Positions 27,520 to 37,577 of a stretch of DNA of 64,000 nt are shown in pieces. The DNA comes from Bradyrhizobium sp. CCBAU 051011 (GTDB lineage: Bacteria; Pseudomonadota; Alphaproteobacteria; Rhizobiales; Xanthobacteraceae): the NCBI RefSeq assembly GCF_009930815.1, contig NZ_CP022222.1, positions 3,266,501-3,330,500 on the forward strand, given 5' to 3'. The notes beneath the pieces were generated by a model. That model made no database searches. It was given only the letters and a program-made list of their open reading frames with translations, and was not told the origin of the DNA. Both the position numbers and the translations under genes were made by a program. Positions within the stretch are counted from its first letter, which is position 1. Each line of letters starts with the position of its first letter.

Positions 27520-28171
27520 TGAGGCTCACGATCGAGCGCTTTCAGTACTCTTGGCTAGAGCACACGATCATACCACTTGCTGCGCGCGGCGGTTACACGA
27601 AGGCGGTGAATGCAGGACTGCGTCAATCGAAAGCGGATGCGGTCGTTCTGCTCAACAGTGATACGATCGTTCCTCCTAGAGGCATTAGGAAGTTGCGCAG
27701 TGCTCTTTTCAGCTCGGATGCTCGCGGAATAGTTGGTCCACTCTCAAATGCTGCAAGTTATCAGTCCGTGCCTAGCGTTAAGGGAGCTGTCGGACAAACG
27801 GCCATCAATCCTTTACCCGAAGGCATGACTGTTCACGATTTGGATCAGCATCTTGAAGCGAGCTGGAATGGGATCTATCCGCTGACGCCCCTAGTCCACG
27901 GTTTTTGTCTGTGTATTCGACGAGCAGTGCTGGAGGCGATTGGCGTGAGAGTGCGTTTCCATTTGGATATGGAGAGGAGAACGATTTTTGTTTTCGTGCG
28001 GCGGATGCTGGCTTTGAACTGGCCATTGCCACGAACACGTACGTTTTCCATGCAAAGTCCAAGAGCTACTCCGATGCCGAACGAACCAAGTATATAAAGG
28101 CAGGCGCCGAGGCATTGTTCAAGAAGCACTCGAGAGGACGCGTAAAGTCTGCCGTGACGTTTATGGAGTAA
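27520..28171 (+). pseudogene. GT2-family glycosyltransferase, N-truncated and frameshifted
   Basis: GGYTKAVNAGLRQSKADAVV, then LLNSDTIVPP (the DxD-type nucleotide-sugar motif) and RGIVGPLSNAASYQSVPSV, LVHGFCLCIRRAVLEAIG. A shift near 27945 moves to ESAFPFGYGEENDFCFRAAD (the GT2 acceptor/catalytic ED region) and ATNTYVFHAKSKSYSD. The N-terminal nucleotide-binding strand is missing. The closest relative here is the GT2 domain of the 818-residue protein at 39920-42376. The 3' end is cut by the IS66 element at 28168. Confidence 0.8.
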
Positions 28172-28251
28172 GCGGCAAGGAAACCCCGTCTGGCGGAGTG
28201 GGTAAGCGATCGGCTATCGGCTGCTGAGTTTGTGAGCCGATGTGAGCTTCT

Positions 28252-28635
28252 ATGTCTGCGCCTAGTTCTGGAACTAGAACCTTCCATATGATCGAAGCGG
28301 TCGCCGACCGTCTTGAGGGAGCGCCGCGGCAGCTTCGCCGACGCTGGTCGGACGAGTTCAAAGCGCAAGTTGTGACAGAGGCGCTGGAGCCTGGCGCGAG
28401 CGTCTCGGCGATCGCCCGCCGGATCGGCATTCACCCGTCGCAGCTGTTCGCCTGGCGCCGTGATGCTCGGGCCGAGCGGCATTATCGCTCGCGGCACTCG
28501 AGTTGCGAGGGTGTGGTGGCGTCTGTGGCAGGCACAGTGATTGAGATTGCCATTGGCGAGGTGGTCGTGCGTGCCGGCGTGGACGTCGACGAGGCGCACT
28601 TGCAGCGGGTGATCCGGGCGGTGCGTTCGGCATGA
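28252..28635 (+). CDS. tnpA: IS66 TnpA (accessory, helix-turn-helix)
   Basis: 127 residues. RRRWSDEFKAQVVTEALEPG followed by ASVSAIARRIGIHPSQLFAW is the helix-turn-helix of IS66 OrfA proteins, needed with TnpB for transposition. The stop overlaps the TnpB start (ATGATT context at 28632). It differs from the copy at 61149 by one visible residue (EGAPRQL versus EGTPRQL). Confidence 0.88.
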   Translation: MSAPSSGTRTFHMIEAVADRLEGAPRQLRRRWSDEFKAQVVTEALEPGASVSAIARRIGIHPSQLFAWRRDARAERHYRSRHSSCEGVVASVAGTVIEIAIGEVVVRAGVDVDEAHLQRVIRAVRSA

Positions 28636-28976
28636 TTCCCTCGGGTGTGAAGGTGTTCCTCGCCAGCCATCCAGTCGACTTCCGCAAGGGTATCGATGGC
28701 CTTGTTGCGCTTGTGCGCGATGCGGGCTCAGATCCGTTCGACGGTGCGCTTTATGTCTTCCGGGCCAAAAGAGCCGACAGAATAAAGATCGTATGGTGGG
28801 ATGGGTCCGGCGTGTGCCTCTATTTAAAGCGTCTTGAAAAGGCGAAGTTCTGCTGGCCGCGGATCGGGCATCATCGGGTGCAGCTCAACCCGGCGCAGTT
28901 GATGGCACTGGTGGATGGGATGGACTGGAAGCGGGTCCGGACCGTGGCGGTCAAGCCGCCGGAGATTGTTGGGTAA
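28632..28976 (+). CDS. tnpB: IS66 TnpB (Orf2)
   Basis: 114 residues, the normal length. VKVFLASHPVDFRKGIDGL, then DPFDGALYVFRAKRADRIKI and VWWDGSGVCLYLKRLEKAKF are the conserved blocks of the IS66 Orf2 family. An accessory protein of unknown biochemical role, essential for IS66-type transposition. Confidence 0.92.
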   Translation: MIPSGVKVFLASHPVDFRKGIDGLVALVRDAGSDPFDGALYVFRAKRADRIKIVWWDGSGVCLYLKRLEKAKFCWPRIGHHRVQLNPAQLMALVDGMDWKRVRTVAVKPPEIVG

Positions 28977-29050
28977 AAGCGCTGCGGCGAAGTGAATCAG
29001 TGAGCTGAAAGGGCAAGAGAAACGGGGCAAAATGTGCTCTGGTCGGGCCA

Positions 29051-30643
29051 ATGACGCCGCCCGATCTCAACCTCCCGAATGACGTAGAGATGTTGAAAGC
29101 CATGGTGCTTGCCATGGCCGAGAAGGCGGCCCGCGCCGATGCTCTGGAGAGCGAAGTCGCCGATCTCAGGGCGCGCAACGCCGATGCCGATGCGCGCATC
29201 GAGCGGCTGACGCAGATCCTGAAGGCCTTCGACCGCGCCCGGTTCGGCCGACGATCGGAAAAGCTCGGCTCTGTGAACGGCGACGATGAACAGCGGGCCT
29301 TTGTCTTCGAGGAGATCGAGACCGGCATCGCCGCGATCAAGGCCCAGGTCAGCAAGGGCCGTGAGCAAGCGGAAGGCAAGCGTGCACCGCGCCGGCGCAA
29401 GGGCTTTGCACCCCATCTGGAACGGATCGAAACCGTCATTGAGCCGGAAGAGCTGGCTAAGCATGCCGGCAAGCAGAAGGTGCTGATCGGCGAGGACGTG
29501 TCGGAGCGCCTGGATGTGGTGCCAGCGAAGTTCCGTGTGATCGTCACGCGCCGTCCCAAGTATGCCTTCAAGAACGCGGACGGCGTAATCCAGGCGCCGG
29601 CCCCGGCCCATATCATTGAAGGAGGCATTCCGACGGAAGCGCTTCTGGCCCAGATCGCCGTCTCCAAATATGCCGATGGCCAGCCGCTCTACCGGCAGGA
29701 GGCCATCTACGCCCGCGACAAGGTCGGGCTCGACCGCCAGCTGATGGCGCAATGGATGGGCAAGCTCGGCTTCGAGCTGGAGATCGTAGCCGACTACATC
29801 TTCAGCGAGGTCAAGAAGGCCGAACGGGTCTTTGCCGACGAAACCACCTTGCCGACACTCGCTCCGGGCTCCGGATCGGCGAAGACGGCCTACTTATGGG
29901 CCTATGCCAGAGATGACCGAACCTTTGGCCGCAGCGGTCCCCCGATGGTGGCTTATCGCTTCGAAGACAGCCGCTCCGGCGAATGCGCGGTCCGGCATCT
30001 CAATGGTTATCGCGGCATCCTGCAGGTGGATGGCTATGCCGCCTATAACAAGTTGGCGCGACCCGATCGCGGCAATGATGGCATCACCTTGGCTGGCTGC
30101 TGGTCACACAGCAGACGCAAGTTCTACGAGCTGCATGTTGCAGGAAGCTCGAGAGTGGCAACGACGACGGTCGAGCGGATGGCAAAGCTCTGGCAGGTCG
30201 AGAAGACCGTGCGCGGTCAAAGCCCCGACGCACGCGTTGCCGCGCGCCAGCAAGCCTCCGCAGCGGTCGTCGCAGATCTCTTCGACCTCTGGCAGCAGAG
30301 CTTGCGGCGGATCTCCGGCAAATCAAAACTGGCCGAGGCGATCCGCTATGCCGTCTCGCGCCGTGCCATCTTCGAGCGCTTCCTGACCGATGGTCGCATC
30401 GAGCTCGACTCCAACATCGTCGAACGCGCCATCAGGCCACAAACAATTACGAGAAAGAATAGCCTCTTCGCTGGCAGCGACGGCGGCGGGCGAACCTGGG
30501 CGACCATCGCAACGCTGCTGCAGACAGCGAAGATGAACAACGTCGATCCGTTCGCCTGGCTCACCCTCACGCTTCAGCGTATCGCCAACGGCTGGCCGAG
30601 CAGCGAAATCGACGCGCTTATGCCATGGAACCACGCCGCCTGA
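29051..30643 (+). CDS. tnpC: IS66 TnpC transposase
   Basis: 530-residue DDE transposase. The N-terminal leucine-zipper segment ([20 protein letters not shown]) is followed by [12 protein letters not shown] and a Cys-poor zinc-binding-like region. The catalytic core has [16 protein letters not shown] and [15 protein letters not shown]. The C-terminal domain is [20 protein letters not shown] then [20 protein letters not shown]. It is identical in sequence to the copy at 58758-60350, implying recent duplication. Confidence 0.93.
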   Translation: MTPPDLNLPNDVEMLKAMVLAMAEKAARADALESEVADLRARNADADARIERLTQILKAFDRARFGRRSEKLGSVNGDDEQRAFVFEEIETGIAAIKAQVSKGREQAEGKRAPRRRKGFAPHLERIETVIEPEELAKHAGKQKVLIGEDVSERLDVVPAKFRVIVTRRPKYAFKNADGVIQAPAPAHIIEGGIPTEALLAQIAVSKYADGQPLYRQEAIYARDKVGLDRQLMAQWMGKLGFELEIVADYIFSEVKKAERVFADETTLPTLAPGSGSAKTAYLWAYARDDRTFGRSGPPMVAYRFEDSRSGECAVRHLNGYRGILQVDGYAAYNKLARPDRGNDGITLAGCWSHSRRKFYELHVAGSSRVATTTVERMAKLWQVEKTVRGQSPDARVAARQQASAAVVADLFDLWQQSLRRISGKSKLAEAIRYAVSRRAIFERFLTDGRIELDSNIVERAIRPQTITRKNSLFAGSDGGGRTWATIATLLQTAKMNNVDPFAWLTLTLQRIANGWPSSEIDALMPWNHAA

Positions 30644-30664
30644 CGGCCTCAGCTTGCCGCTTAC

Positions 30665-31655
30665 CGAGGAACGGCTGGCGGCGCTGATCCAGGAAAGCCT
30701 GTCGGTTGCCGTCAAGACCGAGGCAGTCAAGCCGTCCGAACTGTCGCGGGTGATCGTCGACACCACGGTTCAGCCCAAGAACGTGACGTTCCCCACCGAC
30801 GCGAAGCTTCTAAACCGGGCGCGCGAGAAGCTGGTGCGGCTGGCGCAGCGCCATGGGGTGATTTTGCGTCAGTCCTATGCGCGGGTGGGCAAGTTCGCCC
30901 TGATCGAGCACCAGCGCTATGCCCACGCCAAGCAGTTCAAGCGCGCCAACCGGAAGCTCAAGACGCTGCGGACCTATCTGGGCCGCGTGATCCGCGACAT
31001 CGGCCGCAAGATCGAGGGTAACAGCGGGCTCGAGGCGGCGTTCGCAAAGCTGCTGGCGCTGGCGCGGCGCGTGCGCGAGCAGCAGCAGCGTCAACGTGGG
31101 CCGAAGGTTTATTCCCTGCACGCGCCGGAGGTCGAGTGCATCGGCAAGGGCAAGGCCCACCGGCCTTACGAGTTCGGCGTCAAAGTCTCCGTCGCCACCA
31201 CGATCGGCCACGCCAGGGGCGGCCAACTCGTCACCCATGTGAAGGCACTGCCCGGCAATCCCTATGACGGTCACACGCTGGCCACCGTGATCCCGGACAT
31301 GGAGGCGCTCATCGGCAACATCATCGCGCGCCTCCTCGCCGACAAGGGATATCGCGGCCACAACGCCCCACCCGATTACAAGTTCAGGGTCTTCATCTCC
31401 GGCCAGAAGCGAGGAGTGACACCAAGGATCAAACGCCAATTGCGCCGCAGGGCCGCTGTCGAGCCCGTCATCGGCCATCTCAAAGCCGAGCACCGCATGG
31501 GCCGCAATTATCTCTGGTTCCGTCGCGGCGATGCAGCCAACGCCGTCCTCGCCGCCGCCGGCTACAACTTCCGCCGCCTCATCCGCTGGCTCAGGCTTTT
31601 GCTGCACCTCTTCCTGACCGCACTCTTCTCCGGCGGTCGGCTTAATCCAGCGTGA
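30665..31655 (+). pseudogene. IS5-family transposase, copy 3 (5'-truncated)
   Basis: It retains the catalytic core (VIVDTTVQPKN, LLADKGYRG, EPVIGHLKAEHRMGRN) without frameshift. It lacks about 117 N-terminal residues including the DNA-binding part. An in-frame ATG in the IS66 end (30654) could give a 333-residue product, but activity is unlikely. Confidence 0.88.
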
Positions 31656-31678
31656 AATCAATCTTCTTCACGGACGAC
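30665..31678 (+). mobile_element. IS5-family element, copy 3 (left third missing)
   Basis: Identical to copy 1 from within the transposase (GAACGGCTGGCGGCGCTGAT) through the right terminal repeat TTCTTCACGGACGAC at 31664-31678. The first roughly 510 bases, including the left terminal repeat, are replaced by the IS66 end. Confidence 0.92.
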
Positions 31679-31702
31679 TAGCGAGCCGCGGGTGCGGCTA
31701 AG

Positions 31703-32431
31703 TTAGGTCTTAGCTGCACCCACAATCTTGGTACGTAATCTCTTTGGGGGCGGATTGGTGCCCAATCGAAATATCATCATGCTGTCGAGTAGCTCGATTG
31801 AGACCAGCCTACGTCGCAAGTCGGATATTTCAGTCTGATGTTGATTGATCCATTTGGCATCGTCGAATGATTCGGACGTTCCGGCTGCAACGAACCATTC
31901 ATGCAATGTATCGAGCTGCTGAATCAGAAAGTTCGACAGGTCGGCTTTGCTTGGAGGTGCCTGCCAATACGCGGCATGAGTATCCTCAATGGCGTAGGCG
32001 CATCTAGTTGATCGTATGAGTGCCTGAAACGATGCTATCTGGTCGGAGACGAGGTGACTTCCATCGTCGATAACGATGTCGAAGCCCCCAAATTGTGCCG
32101 AGAGGTCTGACAAGAACCGTTGATCGCCTTGGTCTCCGATCGCGACCTTTATATTCGCTTTTTCGTACGTCTTGCAGCGTGGATTCTTGTCGACACCTAC
32201 AATAACGCTATCTGATGAAAAGTATTCACTCCAGAGGCGAAGAGAGCCACCGCGGTAGACGCCAATCTCAAGCAAGGTAACTTTTGGAGGAAGTCCGAGA
32301 AAGAGTTCAGAGTACTTGGTGATGTAATGTTCCCACTTATCGATGTCAGGGCGCGAATGCTCGTAGAATCGTTCCGCCAGTGTCGGCGATCGATTGGTAA
32401 AAGCGCGCGAAACAAGTCGACGTAGTCGCAT
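31703..32431 (-). CDS. Class I SAM-dependent methyltransferase (glycan O-methyltransferase type)
   Basis: About 242 residues. Distinctive blocks: YELFLGLPPKVTLLEIGVYR-like SAM motif I (LLEIGVYRGGSLRLWSEYF), VIVGVDKNPRC (motif II), FDIVIDDGSHLVSDQIASFQ and YAIEDTHAAYW. This pattern belongs to the CmcI/rhamnosyl O-methyltransferase-like group, which methylates sugars in surface or secondary glycans. ATG 32431 follows an in-frame GTG. The gene is intact and divergent from the BNR-4 gene. A role in methylating the rhamnose-containing polymer is inference from context. Confidence 0.8.
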   Translation of the reverse strand: MRLRRLVSRAFTNRSPTLAERFYEHSRPDIDKWEHYITKYSELFLGLPPKVTLLEIGVYRGGSLRLWSEYFSSDSVIVGVDKNPRCKTYEKANIKVAIGDQGDQRFLSDLSAQFGGFDIVIDDGSHLVSDQIASFQALIRSTRCAYAIEDTHAAYWQAPPSKADLSNFLIQQLDTLHEWFVAAGTSESFDDAKWINQHQTEISDLRRRLVSIELLDSMMIFRLGTNPPPKRLRTKIVGAAKT

Positions 32432-32509
32432 CACAATCCATTCTGCAGCGTTGACTCTTTGAAGCGGTCGGCTACTTATACTGCCTTCCCTGTGGAGATC
32501 TATATACGA

Positions 32510-33827
32510 ATGCTAGAGTTGCAACCAACTCTGTTGCGCTTCTGGAGGGCGACCCTTGTCTTCGCAGTGCTTTGCGTTCTCGGACTTGCATGGGCTACAG
32601 ATGAGAAAAAGCCCGCGATTGTGCAGGTAGATGCTGTTTGGACCGGCACGAATTCACGATTTTCAAGTCTGACCGTGGGTGAGCGCGCGTTCATCGTATA
32701 CTACAGCGCACAACGAAAATTCAGCGTTGCTTCCATAGATCTTGTCTCGGGAGCGGTGGAGCGTATTGAGCTTCCAGGTCGAACGCCTGGCTGGGACAGC
32801 CACGATGATACTAAGCTAGCTCTTGACGACCATGGAAGGCTGCATGCCATCTTTGTGAACCACGCTCAGCCTTTGAAATACTTTCATTCCGCGTCCCCGC
32901 TTTCGATCGCAGACTTGTCACCGGCGTCAATGACGGGAAGAAACGAGGGTCACGTGACCTATCCCTCTTTTCAGAGGCTTGGAAAACGTCTGTTTATGGT
33001 CTTTCGGAACGGGGTAAGTGGTAATGGGGCGTGGTACGCGAATGTACTCAATGGTAAGAACTGGAGTCGCCTTTCCGAAGCGCCTCTCTTCTCTGATAGG
33101 ATGGAAGATGGGTCCGTGAGTGCATACCCGACGCCTTTCGTAGCAGGGCCGAACGGACGTGGCATCAAATTTCAGAGTCTGCTTTGTCAAGAGTAGCGAT
33201 CTTGCTTCGTGGAAAAGAGCTAATGGTGATCCACTCTTCGGCACGATCAATCCAACGAATTGCGATGTCGTAGATGATGTGGGTGAGGGGCAAGGCCTAG
33301 TCAACAATGCCCAACTGAACGTAACCACGGACGGTACTCCGCTCATTGTCTACACAAAATTCGACGAACGCCGGAGAAATGGTATATATCTGGCGTATAA
33401 GAACGGAGGTTGGAGAACTGTAAAGCTGATTTCCTCCAGCACCTCAATCGATATTGTTGGGAGGGGATCGTTCCCTGGACTTCCAGCGTTCTCAGCGCCT
33501 ACCATCGCAGGCGGAGTCGGCAAGGTTCACGTGAACTTTCCGAGTGAGGCAGCCGTTGACGTGAGCTTCAACGCAAGCGCTCTCGGTCTTGCCGATACCA
33601 AATCAAACGATGTTCCCAAGTTCACATTTCCCGCAATATCTACCGACGATCTCTACGAGCCAGTAGCGCTTTCGTCAGTTGCGGAGCCCTATCCTCCGCA
33701 CAGGTACGACGTCGTTTTTCGCTGGGTCTCGCAAGGACCGCATTCAGACATTCCTCGATCTTGCACCGATTCTCAGCCGCACGGCTTGCATGCCGAGACC
33801 TGCACAGCTGTTGGCCTATATCTTTAA
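32510..33827 (+). pseudogene. Secreted BNR-4-type beta-propeller protein, frameshifted
   Basis: A hydrophobic signal segment (LVFAVLCVLGLAW, cleavage likely at AWA-T) follows ATG 32510; an ATG at 32459 only adds a leader. DSHDDTKLALDDHGRLHAIF, GRNEGHVTYPSFQRLGKRLF and GNGAWYANVLNGKNWSRL are hallmarks of BNR-4 proteins. This propeller family includes polysaccharide lyase-like and sugar-binding members. At 33196 the first frame ends (KFQSLLCQE). One base over, FRVCFVKSSDLASWKRANGD continues to 33827 with good propeller sequence. A single indel near 33165 therefore splits the gene. It may process or bind the surface polysaccharide, if expressed at all. Confidence 0.72.
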
Positions 33828-33911
33828 GCGTTAGACGATTTGGGCAAGCGCGGGAGGACTTGGCCTGCCAGTCTCGTCCGCTTCGCCGCACGCGGGAAGC
33901 CTGCCGGGCGG

Positions 33912-34979
<1,068 letters not shown>

Positions 34980-35003
34980 GATCAATCTACTCCGTGTGCC
35001 GAA

Positions 35004-35882
35004 TCATGCTGCTCTGTGCGCGCGTGCGACAGATTGTAGATATTCGCCGTAGCTGCTCTTGGCGGTTTTCGCGGCCACTCGCTCGAACGCTTGAATCGTA
35101 ATGTAGCCCTGCAGCAACGCGATTTCCTCTGGGCAGGCGATGCGTAGGCCTTGGCGTTGCTCGAGGATCTGGACGAAATGGCTGGCTTCGACCAGCGAGG
35201 AATGCGTACCGGTGTCGAGCCAGGCAAAGCCGCGACCGAGCACGTCCACGTAGAGATCGCCCCGATCCATATAGGCCTTGTTGACGTCGGTAATCTCGAT
35301 CTCACCACGAGCCGACGGCTTGATGCGTGCGGCAATGTCGACCACGTCGTTGTCGTAGAAGTAGAGGCCGGTCACCGCGACGTTGGACTTCGGTTGTTTC
35401 GGCTTCTCCTCGATTGAAAGCGCGCGGCCGGCCTGATCGAGCTCGACCACGCCATATTGCTCGGGCGTGTTGACGACATAACCGAAGATGGTGGCGCCCT
35501 TATTGCGCAGAGACGCCTTCGTTAACATTCCCGGCAAGCTGTGTCCGTAAAAAATGTTATCGCCTAACACAAGGGCGACCGGATCGTCACCGATGAAATG
35601 CCGTCCGACGATGAACGCGTCGGCAAGTCCGCGCGGCGTCGCTTGCGTCGCGTAGGAGAAACGCAAGCCGATTTCGCTGCCATCGCCGAGCAGGCGCTCG
35701 AAAAGCGCCTTGTCCTGTGGCGTGGAGATGATCAAAATTTCTCTGATTCCGGCGAGCATTAGCGTGGAGAGCGGATAGTAGATCATGGGTTTGTCGAAGA
35801 CCGGCAGAAGTTGCTTCGAGACGACGGTCGTCACGGGATAGAGGCGAGAGCCGGTGCCACCTGCGAGAATAATGCCTTTCAT
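35004..35882 (-). CDS. rfbA: Glucose-1-phosphate thymidylyltransferase
   Basis: First step of the pathway: dTTP + glucose-1-phosphate to dTDP-glucose. [18 protein letters not shown] is the nucleotide-binding signature, followed by [32 protein letters not shown] holds the metal-binding Asp, and [20 protein letters not shown] and [17 protein letters not shown] are further family blocks. 292 residues, as usual. First gene of the leftward rfbA-rfbB unit and divergent from rfbC. Confidence 0.96.
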   Translation of the reverse strand: MKGIILAGGTGSRLYPVTTVVSKQLLPVFDKPMIYYPLSTLMLAGIREILIISTPQDKALFERLLGDGSEIGLRFSYATQATPRGLADAFIVGRHFIGDDPVALVLGDNIFYGHSLPGMLTKASLRNKGATIFGYVVNTPEQYGVVELDQAGRALSIEEKPKQPKSNVAVTGLYFYDNDVVDIAARIKPSARGEIEITDVNKAYMDRGDLYVDVLGRGFAWLDTGTHSSLVEASHFVQILEQRQGLRIACPEEIALLQGYITIQAFERVAAKTAKSSYGEYLQSVARAHRAA

Positions 35883-36013
35883 TGCGCCTCACAGCTGCTT
35901 ATCATTTCACCCCACGATTGACTTATCATATCATAACATATAACATCAGAAGTACAAGTTGGCGACGGCACCGGAGCGCCGGTGCCGGTTCAGCAAATTC
36001 GCAGTGCCTCGAA
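35883..36013. promoter_or_regulatory. Divergent promoter region between rfbA and rfbC
   Basis: This 131-base intergenic region is much AT-richer than its neighbours near 35915-35955 (TATCATATCATAACATATAA). It must carry the start signals for both rhamnose transcription units. I cannot define -35/-10 elements with confidence. Confidence 0.55.
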
Positions 36014-36568
36014 ATGAATGTGATCCGGACCGATCTTCCTGAAGTCCTTATCATTGAGCCCAAGTTCTTGGGTGACGACCGCGGCTTCTTCGTCGAGAGC
36101 TATCAGTTTCCCCGTTACGTCGAGCACGGCATCACGCGGCCCTTCGTGCAGGATAACATGTCCCGCTCGCGCTATGGCGTACTGCGTGGTCTGCATCTGC
36201 AAAATCCCCTCACACAGGGCAAATTGGTGGCCGTGCTGCGGGGCAAGGTCCTCGACGTCGCCGTCGACATACGTGTTGGGAGTCCGAATTTCGGACGTCA
36301 CGTTGCCGTTGAATTGAGTGAGGAGAACCGGCGGCAATTGTGGATTCCGCGCGGCTTCGCGCACGGTTTCCTGGTGCTCTCGGACACCGCGGACTTTTTC
36401 TACAAATGCGATGATCTCTATAGCCCCGAGAACGAGGTCTCGATCCGCTGGAACGATCCTACGATCGGCATCAGCTGGGGCATCGAAAAGCCGTCGCTGT
36501 CGGCTAAGGATGCGGATGCGCCGCTGCTTGCTAACTCGCAAACTCTTCCAGTCTACGGGCAAATCTGA
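36014..36568 (+). CDS. rfbC: dTDP-4-dehydrorhamnose 3,5-epimerase
   Basis: Third step: epimerises dTDP-4-keto-6-deoxyglucose. A cupin fold is visible from GDDRGFFVESYQFPRYVEHG through FVQDNMSRSRYGVLRGLHLQ (catalytic His in RGLHLQ) to VDIRVGSPNFGRHVAVELSE. PRGFAHGFLVLSDTADFFYK and CDDLYSPENEVSIRWNDP carry the catalytic Tyr region. 184 residues from ATG 36014. The stop overlaps the rfbD start (TGATG), so the two are translationally coupled. Confidence 0.96.
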   Translation: MNVIRTDLPEVLIIEPKFLGDDRGFFVESYQFPRYVEHGITRPFVQDNMSRSRYGVLRGLHLQNPLTQGKLVAVLRGKVLDVAVDIRVGSPNFGRHVAVELSEENRRQLWIPRGFAHGFLVLSDTADFFYKCDDLYSPENEVSIRWNDPTIGISWGIEKPSLSAKDADAPLLANSQTLPVYGQI

Positions 36569-37518
36569 TGCGGATATTGTTGACAGGCACCGACGGCCAG
36601 GTCGGAGGCGCCTTGCGACCGCTCCTGGTAGGGTTCGGTACGATCATTGCGCCTGCCATCACTGAGTTTGATCTGTCGAAGCCCGACAGGCTTGTCGGAG
36701 TGCTCGACACCTTCAAACCCGATCTCATCATCAACCCCGCCGCCTATACCGCCGTTGATCGCGCGGAAGACGAGCGCGAGCTCGCGTTCCGCATCAATGC
36801 TGAGGGCCCCGAGGCGATCGCCAAATGGGCCGCGAAACATCGCGTGCCGTTGGTGCATTTTTCCACCGACTATGTCTTCGACGGCTCCGGGGAGGCGCCG
36901 TGGCGGGAGGATAGTCCAACAGAGCCGCTTTCGGTCTATGGCGCGAGTAAGCTTGCCGGCGACAGGGCTATCCGCGCAGCCGGCGGACCGCATCTGATCG
37001 CGCGCACCTCCTGGGTATACGCTGCCAAGGGCACCAACTTCCTGCGCACCATCGCGCGGCTTGCGGCGGAGCGCAAAGAGCTGCGGATCGTTTCCGACCA
37101 GATCGGCGCGCCGACGACGGCGAGGACGATAGCCAGCGCCGTTGCCGATATAGTGCTGCCAAATCTGGCGAACCTGAACAACCTCTTTGCGCGAAAAGGC
37201 GGGGTGGTCAATCTCGTCTGCACGGGCGAGACCAGTTGGCATGGCTTTGCGAGCGCCATCGTCACCAATCTAAGGTCGCGCGGCCTGCCGGTCGAGGTGG
37301 AGAGAATCGTTCCAATCGCAACGGCCGACTTCCCGACCAAAGCGAAGCGGCCCGGCAATTCGCGGCTCGACGTGTCGCGCCTGAATAGACAATTCGGAGT
37401 GGTCACGCCAACCTGGCAGAAGGCCTTATCGCTCGAACTTGACGATTTCGTTGCCTTGCAGCAACAAGCAGCGCGTGTTGAAGCGGCGGGTCCGCTGCAG
37501 CAGCGAGCCAATTCGTGA
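36568..37518 (+). CDS. rfbD: dTDP-4-dehydrorhamnose reductase
   Basis: Last step, giving dTDP-L-rhamnose with NAD(P)H. MRILLTGTDGQVGGALRPLL is the cofactor-binding start; DLIINPAAYTAVDRAEDERE follows. VHFSTDYVFDGSGEAPWRED and SVYGASKLAGDRAIRAA contain the S/T-Y-x3-K triad. 316 residues, slightly long at the C-terminus (Gln/Ala-rich tail). Convergent with the glycosyltransferase at 37578-39917. Confidence 0.96.
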   Translation: MRILLTGTDGQVGGALRPLLVGFGTIIAPAITEFDLSKPDRLVGVLDTFKPDLIINPAAYTAVDRAEDERELAFRINAEGPEAIAKWAAKHRVPLVHFSTDYVFDGSGEAPWREDSPTEPLSVYGASKLAGDRAIRAAGGPHLIARTSWVYAAKGTNFLRTIARLAAERKELRIVSDQIGAPTTARTIASAVADIVLPNLANLNNLFARKGGVVNLVCTGETSWHGFASAIVTNLRSRGLPVEVERIVPIATADFPTKAKRPGNSRLDVSRLNRQFGVVTPTWQKALSLELDDFVALQQQAARVEAAGPLQQRANS

Positions 37519-37577
37519 TTCAACGGCCGATCGAGAGAAGCGGCGCGCGGCGGCTTGAAGGACGATGAGGCGTCACC

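Larger units (their letters stand above)
28168..30664 (+). mobile_element. IS66-family element, copy 1 (2497 bp)
   Basis: Ends GTAAGCGGCAAG (28168) and CTTGCCGCTTAC (30653-30664) form a 12-bp inverted repeat. Three genes, tnpA, tnpB and tnpC, are intact. The 8-bp flanks (TTTATGGA and CGAGGAAC) do not match, so the usual IS66 target duplication is absent and adjacent DNA has been rearranged or deleted. The left side is a glycosyltransferase, the right side the interior of IS5 copy 3. Confidence 0.9.
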
